Below are positions 9,101 to 18,272 of a stretch of DNA of 49,926 nt, piece after piece. This DNA is from Burkholderiales bacterium. Lineage in GTDB: Bacteria; Pseudomonadota; Gammaproteobacteria; Burkholderiales; Burkholderiaceae_C. The position numbers were made by a program, and so were the translations under genes. How positions within the stretch are numbered: position 1 is the stretch's first letter; each line of letters opens with the position of its first letter. The stretch is from contig JANYJJ010000099.1 in NCBI GenBank assembly GCA_025358485.1, positions 1-49,926 on the forward strand, given 5' to 3'. The notes beneath the pieces are model-generated. The model did no database searches. It was given only the letters and a program-made list of their open reading frames with translations, and was not told where the DNA came from.

Positions 9101-10350
9101 AGCCATTGCACATCGGAATTGCGGGTCCGATCGAAACATGTGATGTGGCCCAGTGGGTCAGCAACCCTGAGGTATTGCCCCAGGCGGCGCAATCGTCCAC
9201 TTTGCTGATCACTTTGATTCGGGAACTGCTGTCGCGTGGGCATCGCGTGTCGGCATTCAGTCTTGATGCATCTCTGGCTTCCAACATGGAAAGCACTGTT
9301 TACGCCAGCGGTGGGCGCTTCAGCATCTACTGCGCACCGCTGCGTCGGCGTTCAATTCGCACCGAGCAAGGCGTGCGCGGGCGCATCCTCGACCTTTACC
9401 GTTTGGAGCGTGCGGCGCTGGTCGCAGCCATGCGCCGTGCAGCGCCCGATGTTGTGCATGCCCACTGGCAATACGAATACGGCTGGGCAGCCATCGACTC
9501 AGGCATTCCGCACGTGGTGACCTGTCACGATGCACCGTGGCGGGTGCTGCGCATGATGCCCAACGCCTATCGTTTCGGGCGACTGCTCATGGCACGCCAT
9601 GTTTTGGGTCGTGCACGGGTCGTGACTGCGGTGTCGCCTTATTTGGCTCAGGCCGTCAGCGGCATGACCACCGCTGGCATCGATGTCGTTCCAAACGCCA
9701 CAGCGGGTGCTGCCCCGTTGATCGCACGCCAACCGCGACAGGCACCACCGCCGTCAAGCCCCGCGCACGTGGTAATGATTTCAAGCGGTTGGGGCAAGCT
9801 GAAAAATGAAGTAGCTGGGTTGCGAGCCATGCAGCGCATGCAGCAGTTTCATCCGCGATTGCAGTGCCACTTGGTTGGCCCCGACTTTGGGCCTGGGCAT
9901 GCCGGTGCACGCTGGGTTGCCGAAAACGGCCAAGGTCAAAGTTTTCATCTGCACGGTCGTCTGACTGGCGCTGAAGTCCAGACTTTGCTTGGGCGCATGG
10001 ACTTGCTGATTCACCCGTCGCTCGAAGAAAGCTTTGGCATGACTCTGGCCGAAGCCATGTCGCATGGCGTACCAGTGGTGGCCGGGGCGCGCAGCGGCGG
10101 TGTGGCTTGGGTGACCGGTAACGGCGCGGCAGGGCGGTTGGTAGACGTCAAGAGTGCCCACCAAATCTGCGACGCTTCTTTGGCTTTGCTAGGCTCGCCC
10201 GGCGAGTACCGAAACTGTTCGCAATCGGGCTTGGTACGCGCACGGGAGGTGTTCAGTCCCGCAGCAGTCGTCGATGCGTTCGAAGCCCTTTACCGGCGTG
10301 CAAGCGGTGCCGCTGTGGCCCAGCCGCAGACCGTGAGTCGGTTGGCCTGA
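9097..10350 (+). CDS. Glycosyltransferase family 4
   Basis: This 417-residue GT-B glycosyltransferase is expected to act in the cytoplasm on lipid-linked intermediates. The N-domain contains PDVVHAHWQ and HVVTCHDAPW. The C-domain has the nucleotide-sugar motif E-x7-E in EESFGMTLAEAMSHGVPVV followed by GGV. The reading frame is open further upstream (to 8965), but that part lies inside the flippase gene; the ATG at 9097 forms an ATGA overlap with the flippase stop and starts the conserved KPLHIGIAGP strand, so it is used. The sugar donor is unknown. Confidence 0.93.
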   Translation: MKPLHIGIAGPIETCDVAQWVSNPEVLPQAAQSSTLLITLIRELLSRGHRVSAFSLDASLASNMESTVYASGGRFSIYCAPLRRRSIRTEQGVRGRILDLYRLERAALVAAMRRAAPDVVHAHWQYEYGWAAIDSGIPHVVTCHDAPWRVLRMMPNAYRFGRLLMARHVLGRARVVTAVSPYLAQAVSGMTTAGIDVVPNATAGAAPLIARQPRQAPPPSSPAHVVMISSGWGKLKNEVAGLRAMQRMQQFHPRLQCHLVGPDFGPGHAGARWVAENGQGQSFHLHGRLTGAEVQTLLGRMDLLIHPSLEESFGMTLAEAMSHGVPVVAGARSGGVAWVTGNGAAGRLVDVKSAHQICDASLALLGSPGEYRNCSQSGLVRAREVFSPAAVVDAFEALYRRASGAAVAQPQTVSRLA

Positions 10351-10354
10351 CACG

Positions 10355-11062
10355 ATGACAGTTCCGCACTTTCTGCACGCACGCCACGAGCCTCAACCTT
10401 CTGGTGCGCAGGTCAGGCTGAACGTCGCTCACAACTTGTGGCGAGCTCTGCACCCGTCACAAAAAATTTTTCCGACGGGGCCGAGACACGGTGTTTTTGC
10501 AGCTGCTGTGTGTAACGCGGTATGTGCTGCGGTGCGCGCTGCGGGCTATGCAACCACGCACATGCCCTGCACGCGCAACCCGCTGTATTTTTGGCACCGC
10601 GTCCGCTTCTTCAAGCGGGTTCGGTTTGATGTGGTGCGTCAGCACATCGAAGGCCGAGGGTTTTCGTTTGGCTTGCCAGCTCTTTTGTTTGGATGTCCCC
10701 TCATTCGCATCAGCCGTGCCCGCCCTTTTGTCTTGGAGGGCGCAGGCGTCAGGCGCAACGAAGGCGTCCGCTTCGTCATCGACAACCAACTGATGTGGAC
10801 CCTTAAGACGAGTCGAGTTGCGAGCAAACCAAGGCGGATTCGCCGGGAATTTCGCGGCAGGTCATTTTTGCAGGCGGGATTTATGTTTCGACCCCACATC
10901 GCAGGGCTTGGCAACAACGGCGCTGGAGTTTTTCGCGATGACGCCTGCGCAACGCCAAGCTTTCTCCGAAGACTATTCAGCCATTGCAACAGCGCCTTTT
11001 TTTGCGGATCGCGGCGTCTCTCAGTACGCGGCGCTTTTTCGGGCCAGTGCGTGATCTTGTGA
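10355..11062 (+). pseudogene. Possible decayed glycosyltransferase remnant
   Basis: This stretch, between a GT4 gene and a polymerase-like gene, holds no clean gene. One frame is open for 235 codons but uses codons unlike its neighbours (AGG, CGA, CTA, GGA) and its product matches nothing I recognise. It does contain RFDVVRQHIEGRGFSFGLP, loosely like the DVVH.H region of GT4 N-domains. In another frame, 10880-11054 reads AMTPAQRQAFSEDYSA followed by FFADRGVSQYAALF, which has the shape of a GT4 C-terminus. Together this suggests a glycosyltransferase broken by a frameshift and deletion. It could instead be a short unknown ORF. Evidence is visual only. Confidence 0.35.
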
Positions 11063-11088
11063 CTGCGCTATCCACTCTTTTCGCCTTG

Positions 11089-12456
11089 ATGACTGCCATG
11101 CCTTACGTGCTGGCACTGTTGCTGGGTGTGCTTATTCCCGCGCTGGGCGTGCTGTGTTTCACCAGCTTTTCTGCGGGCCTTGTGCTCACGACCTGCATGT
11201 TTGCGGTTGAGGCGATGTGGATAGAGGTGGGTGGCCTGCAATTCGGCATCAAGCTCTACTACACAGACTTTGTTTTGGTCTTGGTCGCGACGGTTGCTGT
11301 GCTGCGATTTTTGACCGTTCGAAACATCCCGCGTTGGCACTGGGCTTGGGGCTTGTACCTGCTGGCATTCGCTGTGAGCTTGGGTTCGGGTTTGCTGACA
11401 TATGGCTCGGTCGCCGGAGTCCAAGCCCGCGGCTACTTTTATTGCTTTGCGGCGGGCAGCTACGCCATGAGTTTCAAGCTGGGTCGCGCCGACATCGAAC
11501 GCGTGCTGAGCGCCTTGGCGTGCATCGCATTGCTGATCTTGGCAATTTGCGTTTATCGCTGGACGGTTTTTTACCTGCCCATTTCCGAGTTGCTGCCCGA
11601 CGGTGGTGTTTACAACATCGACGGTGCCATTCGCGTCGTGTACGCCCGCGAGGCCATGGTTTTGGGTCAGGTGTTTGTGGCCAGCTTGTTCTTTGCCGGT
11701 CTTGGGCGTGGGGTCACCTTGGCCCGGTTTGTTTCACCGTTTGTTCTGATGGCGGTGTTGGTGCTGCAACACCGTTCAGTGTGGCTGGCGGTGCTGGTGG
11801 GTTTGATGGGCGGGCTGATGGTGGGCCGATCACGACGCGGCTCCAAACTGAGCCAAGTGCTGCTGTTGTTCGCCATCTTGGCGGCCATCTCGTTGCCGAT
11901 GCTCATGAGTGAAAGTCTCTCCGGTGTGACCTCGCAAGTCACCGGGTCTGCTGCTTCCGCGGTCGAAGGCAGCGGCACTGTGGGCGAACGCTTCCAAAAC
12001 TGGCAAGGCTTGATCAAGATGTGGGCCTCAGGCGGGCCGCGGTCATTGCTTTTCGGCCAAAGCTTTGGAACCGACGCCACGCGCTTCGTTCAAGACGGCA
12101 GCGGCATCAGCCGCAAGATCGACTACGCGGCGCACAACCACTTTGTTCAAACGCTTTACAACATGGGACTGGTGGGATTGTTCGGTTTCTTGGCCTTGGT
12201 CGTCCACTGCGTCAAGGGGCTGTACCGCTTGTCTGCCGACGGCGCTGGTGATGGTGTGGCGGAGATGTTGCTCACCTTGCTTTTGATGCAACTGGCTTAC
12301 TACGTGCCCTACAGCAGCGACTACTTGCAAAGCTTCATTCTGTGCGTGGCGGTTTCATACATCGCCAGCCAGCAAGGCGTCACGCAAGCGAACGATTCGG
12401 CAGCCAAGGCGGCGAGCCGACGTCCTTCTTTTCGCACTTGGTCACTGTCGAAATGA
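11089..12456 (+). CDS. O-antigen ligase/Wzy polymerase-like membrane protein (first copy)
   Basis: This is a 455-residue polytopic membrane protein with about 10-12 helices and a larger periplasmic loop after about residue 290. The Wzy_C/O-antigen-ligase signature HNHFVQTLYNMGLVGLFGF lies near the C-terminal third. Such proteins either polymerise repeat units or attach the polymer to an acceptor. The frame is open back to a TTG at 10984, but that region overlaps the degenerate sequence, so the ATG at 11089 just before the first helix is preferred; ATG 11098 and GTG 11059 are alternatives. The tail is basic and Ser rich. A second member of the same family follows immediately. Confidence 0.87.
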   Translation: MTAMPYVLALLLGVLIPALGVLCFTSFSAGLVLTTCMFAVEAMWIEVGGLQFGIKLYYTDFVLVLVATVAVLRFLTVRNIPRWHWAWGLYLLAFAVSLGSGLLTYGSVAGVQARGYFYCFAAGSYAMSFKLGRADIERVLSALACIALLILAICVYRWTVFYLPISELLPDGGVYNIDGAIRVVYAREAMVLGQVFVASLFFAGLGRGVTLARFVSPFVLMAVLVLQHRSVWLAVLVGLMGGLMVGRSRRGSKLSQVLLLFAILAAISLPMLMSESLSGVTSQVTGSAASAVEGSGTVGERFQNWQGLIKMWASGGPRSLLFGQSFGTDATRFVQDGSGISRKIDYAAHNHFVQTLYNMGLVGLFGFLALVVHCVKGLYRLSADGAGDGVAEMLLTLLLMQLAYYVPYSSDYLQSFILCVAVSYIASQQGVTQANDSAAKAASRRPSFRTWSLSK

Positions 12457-12499
12457 GTGACCTGGACACGCACCCCCTGTTGCTGCACGGCGGCGTGCC

Positions 12500-14035
12500 A
12501 TGCTGACTTTTTTCGCCTACTTCCTGCCTTCGCTGCTGACGATAGGACTGGCGTTTTCTGTGGCGCTGATGATGTTCACGCAGTACCGTTTGGCTGCGAG
12601 GGTTGCTCCTGCTTGGCGCCTGGTTTGCATCTTGGGGGTGGTGGGTGCAGGGGCATTGCTGTCGGTGTTGTTCACCTCGCGCACGCTGAACGAAACGCAG
12701 CTCAATGCAGGCGTGACGGTCTTGTACGACGATCTGGCAGGCGGATTTGCCGCATCGCGCTGGTTGAGCCTTTTCTTGGTCGCTGTGGCCTCGGTCGAGT
12801 TGCTGCGAGGTTGGATATCAAGGCAGCTGGCCGTTGAGCGCGACGCGGCACTTCCCGTCTTGCTGGTCATGCTGCTCTTCCACTTCGGCACCATCGCCGT
12901 TCAGGCTGCGTTGTCCGAGCACCCCGATTTTTCATGGCGCGGCTTCTACGTTCCCTTGGTGCTCACTGCGTTGTGTTTCCAGCGCCCGCTGAATCTGCGC
13001 CCCGTTTTGGCGGCTGCCAAATGGGTCATCCTGACCGTCACCTTAGGCAGCTTGGCAGCCATTTTTGTGCAACCCGAATTTGTGCTGAACCGTCCGGTTC
13101 CGAGCTGGATTCCGGGTGTGGATTGGCGTCTGTTCGGGCTCACACCACACGCCAACGCATTGGGGCCCATTGCTTTGGTGGCCGTGGTGCTTGAATTTCA
13201 TCAGCCCTTTAAGTTGCGCTTGCTGCATTGGTTGAATTTGGGGACTGCGATGGCCGCGTTGTTGATGGCGCAGTCCAAAACAGCGTGGGCAGCCGCGGTC
13301 TTCATGGTGGTGGTGGTCTGGGTGCCGCTGCGGCTGCGTCGTGCGCTGTCGGGCGCAACGCCGAACAACCGGTTCAGCCGCCTGGTCTGGTTTATTTGGC
13401 TGGTCATCGCGGCGCTGCTTTTGGTTGCGGCTGGTGCGGTGGCCTTCGACCTGTTCGACAAGCTGCTCGGCAGCGCCAACGTGATGACTGTGACCGGACG
13501 AACCGAGATTTGGGACATCACGCTGCGGGCATGGAAAGAAAACCTGCTGTTCGGTTTTGGTCCTCAGGTTTGGGGCGCCGCACGTCAGCTGAAATTTCAG
13601 ATGTTTCATGTGGGCCACGCGCACAACCAACTCATCCAGACGTTGGGCGAGGCGGGCATCGCAGGCCTTTTGATGTTGCTCACTTATTTGGCTGTCTTGT
13701 TGCATGCCGCCCTGCGAACTTTTACGGCGTCGCGAGGTGTGGTGATGACCTTGCTGGTGCTGCTGGCAGTGCGTTGCGTGACCGAAGCTCCGCTGAGCAG
13801 TGGCAGCCTGTTGTCGTGGGACACGTTCCTGCACGCACTGTTGCTGCTGACCGCTTGTCATCACCTTAGAGAGAACGCGGCAAAGGTGTATCGCGCGCCC
13901 GCCACGGCGTGGTGGCCCGCGTGGCGCAGCGCACCGTCCGGCGAGCCTGAAAGGTCTTTCCCCCAGTCGAATGCAGTGCCGCTCCCACACGCGGGCAGCG
14001 GCTTTCTCAGCCCCAACCGATCTGGACGAACATAG
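12500..14035 (+). CDS. O-antigen ligase/Wzy polymerase-like membrane protein (second copy)
   Basis: This 511-residue polytopic membrane protein carries the O-antigen ligase signature GHAHNQLIQTLGEAGIAGLL near residue 375. The preceding segment (TGRTEIWDITLRAWKENLLFGFGPQ) is also standard for Wzy_C proteins. About 12 hydrophobic helices are visible, then a hydrophilic Pro/Ser/Arg-rich tail of about 50 residues. With its neighbour at 11089 it gives two paralogous Wzy-type proteins. One is probably the polymerase and the other could act as a ligase or have another role; the sequence does not say which. Confidence 0.9.
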   Translation: MLTFFAYFLPSLLTIGLAFSVALMMFTQYRLAARVAPAWRLVCILGVVGAGALLSVLFTSRTLNETQLNAGVTVLYDDLAGGFAASRWLSLFLVAVASVELLRGWISRQLAVERDAALPVLLVMLLFHFGTIAVQAALSEHPDFSWRGFYVPLVLTALCFQRPLNLRPVLAAAKWVILTVTLGSLAAIFVQPEFVLNRPVPSWIPGVDWRLFGLTPHANALGPIALVAVVLEFHQPFKLRLLHWLNLGTAMAALLMAQSKTAWAAAVFMVVVVWVPLRLRRALSGATPNNRFSRLVWFIWLVIAALLLVAAGAVAFDLFDKLLGSANVMTVTGRTEIWDITLRAWKENLLFGFGPQVWGAARQLKFQMFHVGHAHNQLIQTLGEAGIAGLLMLLTYLAVLLHAALRTFTASRGVVMTLLVLLAVRCVTEAPLSSGSLLSWDTFLHALLLLTACHHLRENAAKVYRAPATAWWPAWRSAPSGEPERSFPQSNAVPLPHAGSGFLSPNRSGRT

Positions 14036-14037
14036 CA

Positions 14038-14976
14038 GTGAAACCCATTGATTCGGCTGTCGAAGCCGCACCGTTTACGAGCCTGTGTGTCTTGCTGACA
14101 TGCTTCAATCGCCGCGAAAAAACCCTGGAGTGCTTGCGTGCTCTGGGTGCGAGCACAGGTTTGCGACAAGTGAAGTTGAGTGCTGTTCTGGTCGACGACG
14201 GCAGCAAGGACGGCACGGCGCAGGCGGTCAATGCAGAGTTCCCTTGGGTGCAGGTGGTGAGCGGCGCTGACAGCGGTCAAGGCCCACTTTTTTGGTGTCG
14301 AGGCATGCATTTGGCGTTCGAAACCGCGCTGCGCAATCGGCATGACCTTTATCTATTGCTCAACGACGACACCGTGCTCCAGGCCGACGCTCTGGCAGGC
14401 CTTCTGGCCTGCTCATCTGAACTGGCGAGAGAACGGCTCAACCCTGTGATCGTGGTGGGGAGTACCTACGACATCACCTCGGGTGCTCACAGCTACGGCG
14501 GAGAGCGACGCCCCTCACGGTTGAAGCCCTTCAGCGTCGAACGCGTTGCACCTGGGGATGTTGCTCTGCCTTGTGACACTTTCAACGGGAACATTGTTTT
14601 GATAACGGCTCAAGCTGCTGCAAAGGTGGGCAATCTAGATCCCGCGTTTGAGCACGCCATGGGTGATACCGACTACGGGCTGCGCGCTCGAAAGTTGGGT
14701 GTTGAGCTTTGGGTCGCGCCGCAAATGCAAGGGACGTGCAGCGACAACCCGACGTATGGAGGCTATCGAGACACATCACTACCGCTGCGCCTGCGATGGA
14801 AAAAAATGCTTGATCGCAAAGGCCTTCCGTGGCGGTCTTGGCTGATTTTTACGCGCCGTCACACGGGTGTTATGTGGCCGCTTTACTTTGCGTGGCCGTA
14901 CGCCAAATTGATATTCGGGAAGCCTTTTGAAAAACCCTCGCATGGAGCGCCGCTTGATTCGTCCACTTCGTCCTGA
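14038..14976 (+). CDS. Glycosyltransferase family 2
   Basis: This 312-residue GT-A enzyme starts with GTG at 14038, two bases after the upstream stop. Typical GT2 features are LLTCFNRREKTLECLRAL at the N-terminus, VLVDDGSKDGT, the metal-binding LLLNDDTVL, and a later GDTDYGLRARKLG stretch as in rhamnosyltransferase-like GT2s. It has no membrane helix apart from a weak C-terminal hydrophobic patch. It should add one sugar to the growing repeat unit on the cytoplasmic face. The gene overlaps the next by about 35-50 bp depending on the start used there. Confidence 0.92.
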   Translation: MKPIDSAVEAAPFTSLCVLLTCFNRREKTLECLRALGASTGLRQVKLSAVLVDDGSKDGTAQAVNAEFPWVQVVSGADSGQGPLFWCRGMHLAFETALRNRHDLYLLLNDDTVLQADALAGLLACSSELARERLNPVIVVGSTYDITSGAHSYGGERRPSRLKPFSVERVAPGDVALPCDTFNGNIVLITAQAAAKVGNLDPAFEHAMGDTDYGLRARKLGVELWVAPQMQGTCSDNPTYGGYRDTSLPLRLRWKKMLDRKGLPWRSWLIFTRRHTGVMWPLYFAWPYAKLIFGKPFEKPSHGAPLDSSTSS

Positions 14977-16192
14977 GCTTGCGAGTTTTTGCGTGTTCCC
15001 CAAGAACGTGGTCTATGCGTCAGACCGGTCTACATCGTTACGGGTGGCTCTGATTACCAATATTCCTGCACCCTATCGCTTGCCCGTTTACGAGTTGTTG
15101 GCGGCACAAGACGGTATTCAGCTCACCTTGTTTTTTTGCAGCGGCCGTGAAGCAGACCGTGAATGGGATTTGAAGCGCCTGAGCGTGCCGCACTTCTTTT
15201 TGAAAGAGCGCGTGTTGCATTGGCGCGGGCGCTTCATCCATTCCAACCTAGACATCTGGCGGGCACTTGCAGCATTCCGTCCCGATGTCGTGGTCACCAC
15301 TGGATTCAATCCGACGCACTTGCTCGCTTTTCTGTTCGTTCGACTGCGAGGTTTGAAACACATTTCAATGACCGACGGAACCGCCGCGTCCGAAGCTCGG
15401 CACACCTTCATCCACCGCAGCGTTCGACGCATCGTGTATCGGCGCACCCAAGCCTTTGTGGGGGCGAGCGACGGTTCGTTCGAGCTTTACCGGCAATACG
15501 GTGTGCCACCACCTGCAATGTTCAAGTCGCAGCTGTGTGCGAACAACGCTGCGTTTTCTCAAGTGCCGTCGAATTCGTCCTCAGCACCACGTGATTTCGA
15601 TTTCATTTTTTGCGGCCGTTTCGCAGAAGGCAAGCAGCCTTTGTTTGCGATCGAAGTGGCCAGGCTAACCGCGCGTTTGATAGGCCGACGTGTGCGCATG
15701 CTGCTGGTGGGCTCGGGCGAGCTCGGTGAGCGCATGCGGCACGAGGCCAGCCTTTGCGCCGAGTGGGTGGAAGCGCATTTCACCGGCTTCGCGCTTCAGG
15801 CGGAGCTGCCCACGCACTACGCGAAGGCGAAGCTGCTGTTGTTCCCGAGCTTGGGCGACACCTGGGGCGTTGTGGCCAATGAAGCCTGCGCAGCAGGCGT
15901 GCCGGTTTTGGTGTCGCCGCATGCAGGCGTGGCGGGGGAGTTGATTCGTGACGGCTTGACCGGTCGCGTTCTGCGCCTGGACAGCGAAGTTTGGGCCTTG
16001 GCAGCAGCTGTGCTGTTGAACGATCCGGTGTCTTGGCAACGCATGTCAGAGCGCTGCTGGGCAGCGGTTCAGCCTTACACCTACAAGGACGCCGCGAACG
16101 GCCTGGCCGATGCGATTTCCTTTGCGGTGACAAACACATCGACGGGTGAAAAAACCGGTGCAGCGAAGCGCGCAGAAGCGGGCCAGCCATGA
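14942..16192 (+). CDS. Glycosyltransferase family 4
   Basis: This GT-B enzyme of about 416 residues begins its core fold at LRVALITNIPAPYRLPVYEL. The C-domain contains DFIFCGRFAEGKQPL, LLFPSLGDTWGVVANEACA and GVPVLVSPHAGVAGE; the usual E-x7-E is altered to D-x7-E in the last loop. The start is uncertain: TTG 14927, ATG 14942 and GTG 15008 are all in frame, and the first two overlap the upstream gene; ATG is chosen. The stop overlaps the next start as ATGA. The donor sugar is unknown. Confidence 0.9.
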   Translation: MERRLIRPLRPELASFCVFPKNVVYASDRSTSLRVALITNIPAPYRLPVYELLAAQDGIQLTLFFCSGREADREWDLKRLSVPHFFLKERVLHWRGRFIHSNLDIWRALAAFRPDVVVTTGFNPTHLLAFLFVRLRGLKHISMTDGTAASEARHTFIHRSVRRIVYRRTQAFVGASDGSFELYRQYGVPPPAMFKSQLCANNAAFSQVPSNSSSAPRDFDFIFCGRFAEGKQPLFAIEVARLTARLIGRRVRMLLVGSGELGERMRHEASLCAEWVEAHFTGFALQAELPTHYAKAKLLLFPSLGDTWGVVANEACAAGVPVLVSPHAGVAGELIRDGLTGRVLRLDSEVWALAAAVLLNDPVSWQRMSERCWAAVQPYTYKDAANGLADAISFAVTNTSTGEKTGAAKRAEAGQP

Positions 16193-17388
16193 CGCCGCTT
16201 CGCGTCATGATGGTGCACAACGCCTACCGTGAATGGGGCGGTGAAGACGGTGTCGTGAGCGCCGAATTGGCTTTGCTGAGAAACCGCGGACACGAGGTGA
16301 TCGAGCTCAGGCGCAACAACCTTGAAACAGATGCCATGAGCGGCACGCGTCTGGCGGTTCAAACGCTTTGGTCGGGTGCCACGCATGCGCAAGCCAGCGA
16401 ACTGCTGCGCCAACACCGTCCCGATGTTGTTCACGTTCACAACACGTTTGCGCTGATCTCGCCGTCCCTTTATTGGGCTTGCGCGGCGCAAGGTGTGCCT
16501 GTGGTGCAAACACTTCACAACTTCCGCCTGGCGTGTCCGCAAGCCATGTTTTTACGTGACGGAAAAGTGTGTGAAAGCTGCATTGGAAAAACGCCTTGGC
16601 CTGCCCTTGTTCATGCTTGCTACAGAGGGTCTCGCACGCAGACTGCCGTCATGTTCGCGATGTTGGGGATGCACCAGGTCATGGGCACCTTCGAGAAAAA
16701 AATCACCCGTTACATCGCGCTGACGCAGTTCTCTCGCGCCAAATTCATAGCGGCAGGTCTGCCCGCAGATCGCCTGGTTGTGAAACCGAACTTTGTGGTC
16801 GCACCTGCGCCCGCAACTTCTCATTCAAGCGAGCCCTCACAACGCGCTCGCAACGGGCTGTTGCACGTCGGACGTTTGTCGCCAGAAAAAGGCACGGCGG
16901 TGCTGGCCGAAGCTTGGCGACATTGCGACCAACTTAGCCTGCGTGTTGCAGGCGTGGGCAGTGCGGCTCAGGCGCTGTCGGCACTCAAAGGCGTCAGCAT
17001 GTTGGGCCAACTGTCTGCCAGCGAGGTGCGCGCGGAGATGGGCCGCGCATGCGCATTGGTGTTGCCAAGCATCATCTTCGAGAACTTTCCGCTCACGCTG
17101 GTCGAGGCTTACGCCAGTGGCCTGCCCGTCATCGCCAGCCGCATCGGTGCGTTGGCCGAATTGGTGGAAGACGGTGTGACGGGGTTGCTGTTCAACCCAG
17201 GTGACGCCAAAGACTTGGCCGATCGCATGCAATGGGCGGCGTCCCACCCTGCTGAGATGGCGTTGATGGGTGCCCACGCACGCACCCGATACGAGCAGCG
17301 CTACACGCCGGAAATCAATTACCTGCAGTTGATGGCCATCTACCGATCTGCCATCGAAGAAGAACAAGAGCGAGCCGTTCATGCATGA
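16189..17388 (+). CDS. Glycosyltransferase family 4
   Basis: This is a 399-residue GT-B glycosyltransferase. The N-domain starts RVMMVHNAYREWGGEDGVV (glycine-rich acceptor-side loop) and has PDVVHVHNTFALISPS and a Cys-bearing segment (CESCIGKTPW) typical of one GT4 subgroup. The C-domain has HVGRLSPEKGTAVLAEAW, the donor-binding SIIFENFPLTLVEAYASGLP and GVTGLLFNPGDA. The start is coupled to the upstream stop (ATGA), and the end overlaps the WecG-like gene by 8 bp. It is cytoplasmic or membrane-peripheral. Confidence 0.94.
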   Translation: MTPLRVMMVHNAYREWGGEDGVVSAELALLRNRGHEVIELRRNNLETDAMSGTRLAVQTLWSGATHAQASELLRQHRPDVVHVHNTFALISPSLYWACAAQGVPVVQTLHNFRLACPQAMFLRDGKVCESCIGKTPWPALVHACYRGSRTQTAVMFAMLGMHQVMGTFEKKITRYIALTQFSRAKFIAAGLPADRLVVKPNFVVAPAPATSHSSEPSQRARNGLLHVGRLSPEKGTAVLAEAWRHCDQLSLRVAGVGSAAQALSALKGVSMLGQLSASEVRAEMGRACALVLPSIIFENFPLTLVEAYASGLPVIASRIGALAELVEDGVTGLLFNPGDAKDLADRMQWAASHPAEMALMGAHARTRYEQRYTPEINYLQLMAIYRSAIEEEQERAVHA

Positions 17389-18214
17389 CAACCAAGCTCT
17401 GCATGACAACCAGGCGTTGCATGACGACCTCGCGATGCACAACACGCAGGCGCGCTTTGACACGCGGCAACGTCACGACGTGCTGGGCGCGCCGATTGAT
17501 GTGGTTTATTGGGGCGGAGCCATCGCCACCATCCTGCGCTGGGCCGCTGAAGGGGAAAGCCGCTACGTGTGCGCTTGCAACGTGCATTCGGTGGTGACCG
17601 CCCAGCGCCACCAAGGCCTGGCCGACGCGGTGCGCGGTGCCGACATGGTGCTGCCCGACGGTGCGCCTGTGGCTTGGCTCATGCGCAAGTGCGGCTACAA
17701 GTCGCAGCAGCGGGTCAGCGGCCCCGACTTGATGTGGAGCTACTTTGCAGCGGCCGCGCCTTACCGCGAATCCATCTTTTTGTACGGAGGCTCGCCCAAC
17801 ACTTTAGAGCGCCTTCAAGCTCGAATCCAGATCAAGTTTCCCGATCTGCAAATTGCCGGCACCTACTCACCGCCTTTTCGTACGTTGACCCCTGAAGAAG
17901 ATCAAGCCGCCGTTGACATGATCAACACGTCGGGTGCCACCACGGTGTGGATATCGCTTGGCTGCCCCAAGCAAGAAATCTGGATGGCCGAACACCGGGG
18001 CCGAATCAAAGGTGTGTTGGTGGGCGTGGGTGCAGCGTTTGATTTTCATGCCGGGACAGTCAAGCGCGCACCGTTGTGGATGCAGCGCCTGTCGCTCGAA
18101 TGGCTGTTTCGACTCGTCAGCGAGCCCAGGCGATTGTGGAAACGCTATTTCGCAACCAACACCATTTTTATTTTTTCTGCTGTGCGGCAACTGATGCGCA
18201 GGCGCAGGCGGTGA
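17381..18214 (+). CDS. WecG/TagA/CpsF-family glycosyltransferase (GT26)
   Basis: This 277-residue enzyme has clear family signatures: NVHSVVTAQRH, ADMVLPDGAPVAW with the predicted catalytic Asp, FLYGGSPNTLERL, SLGCPKQEIWMAEH and VGAAFDFHAGTVKRAP. Family members move a hexosamine-type sugar (ManNAc, ManNAcA or glucose) to a lipid-linked intermediate at the membrane. The first 25 residues are unusual: four copies of a six-residue unit of the type HDNQAL, encoded by an 18-bp tandem repeat. The conserved core begins only at DVLGAPIDVV, so a later start such as ATG 17435 is possible. Confidence 0.93.
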   Translation: MHDNQALHDNQALHDDLAMHNTQARFDTRQRHDVLGAPIDVVYWGGAIATILRWAAEGESRYVCACNVHSVVTAQRHQGLADAVRGADMVLPDGAPVAWLMRKCGYKSQQRVSGPDLMWSYFAAAAPYRESIFLYGGSPNTLERLQARIQIKFPDLQIAGTYSPPFRTLTPEEDQAAVDMINTSGATTVWISLGCPKQEIWMAEHRGRIKGVLVGVGAAFDFHAGTVKRAPLWMQRLSLEWLFRLVSEPRRLWKRYFATNTIFIFSAVRQLMRRRRR

Positions 18215-18272
18215 CGGGCATGCACTTCACCGTCATTTTCCAAACGAGCCTCAAGAACGATGGAGATCAGGA

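Noticed and set aside
13043-14071. Minus-strand open frame of 342 codons
   Set aside because: It is antisense to the second Wzy-like protein and is Gln/His/Arg rich.
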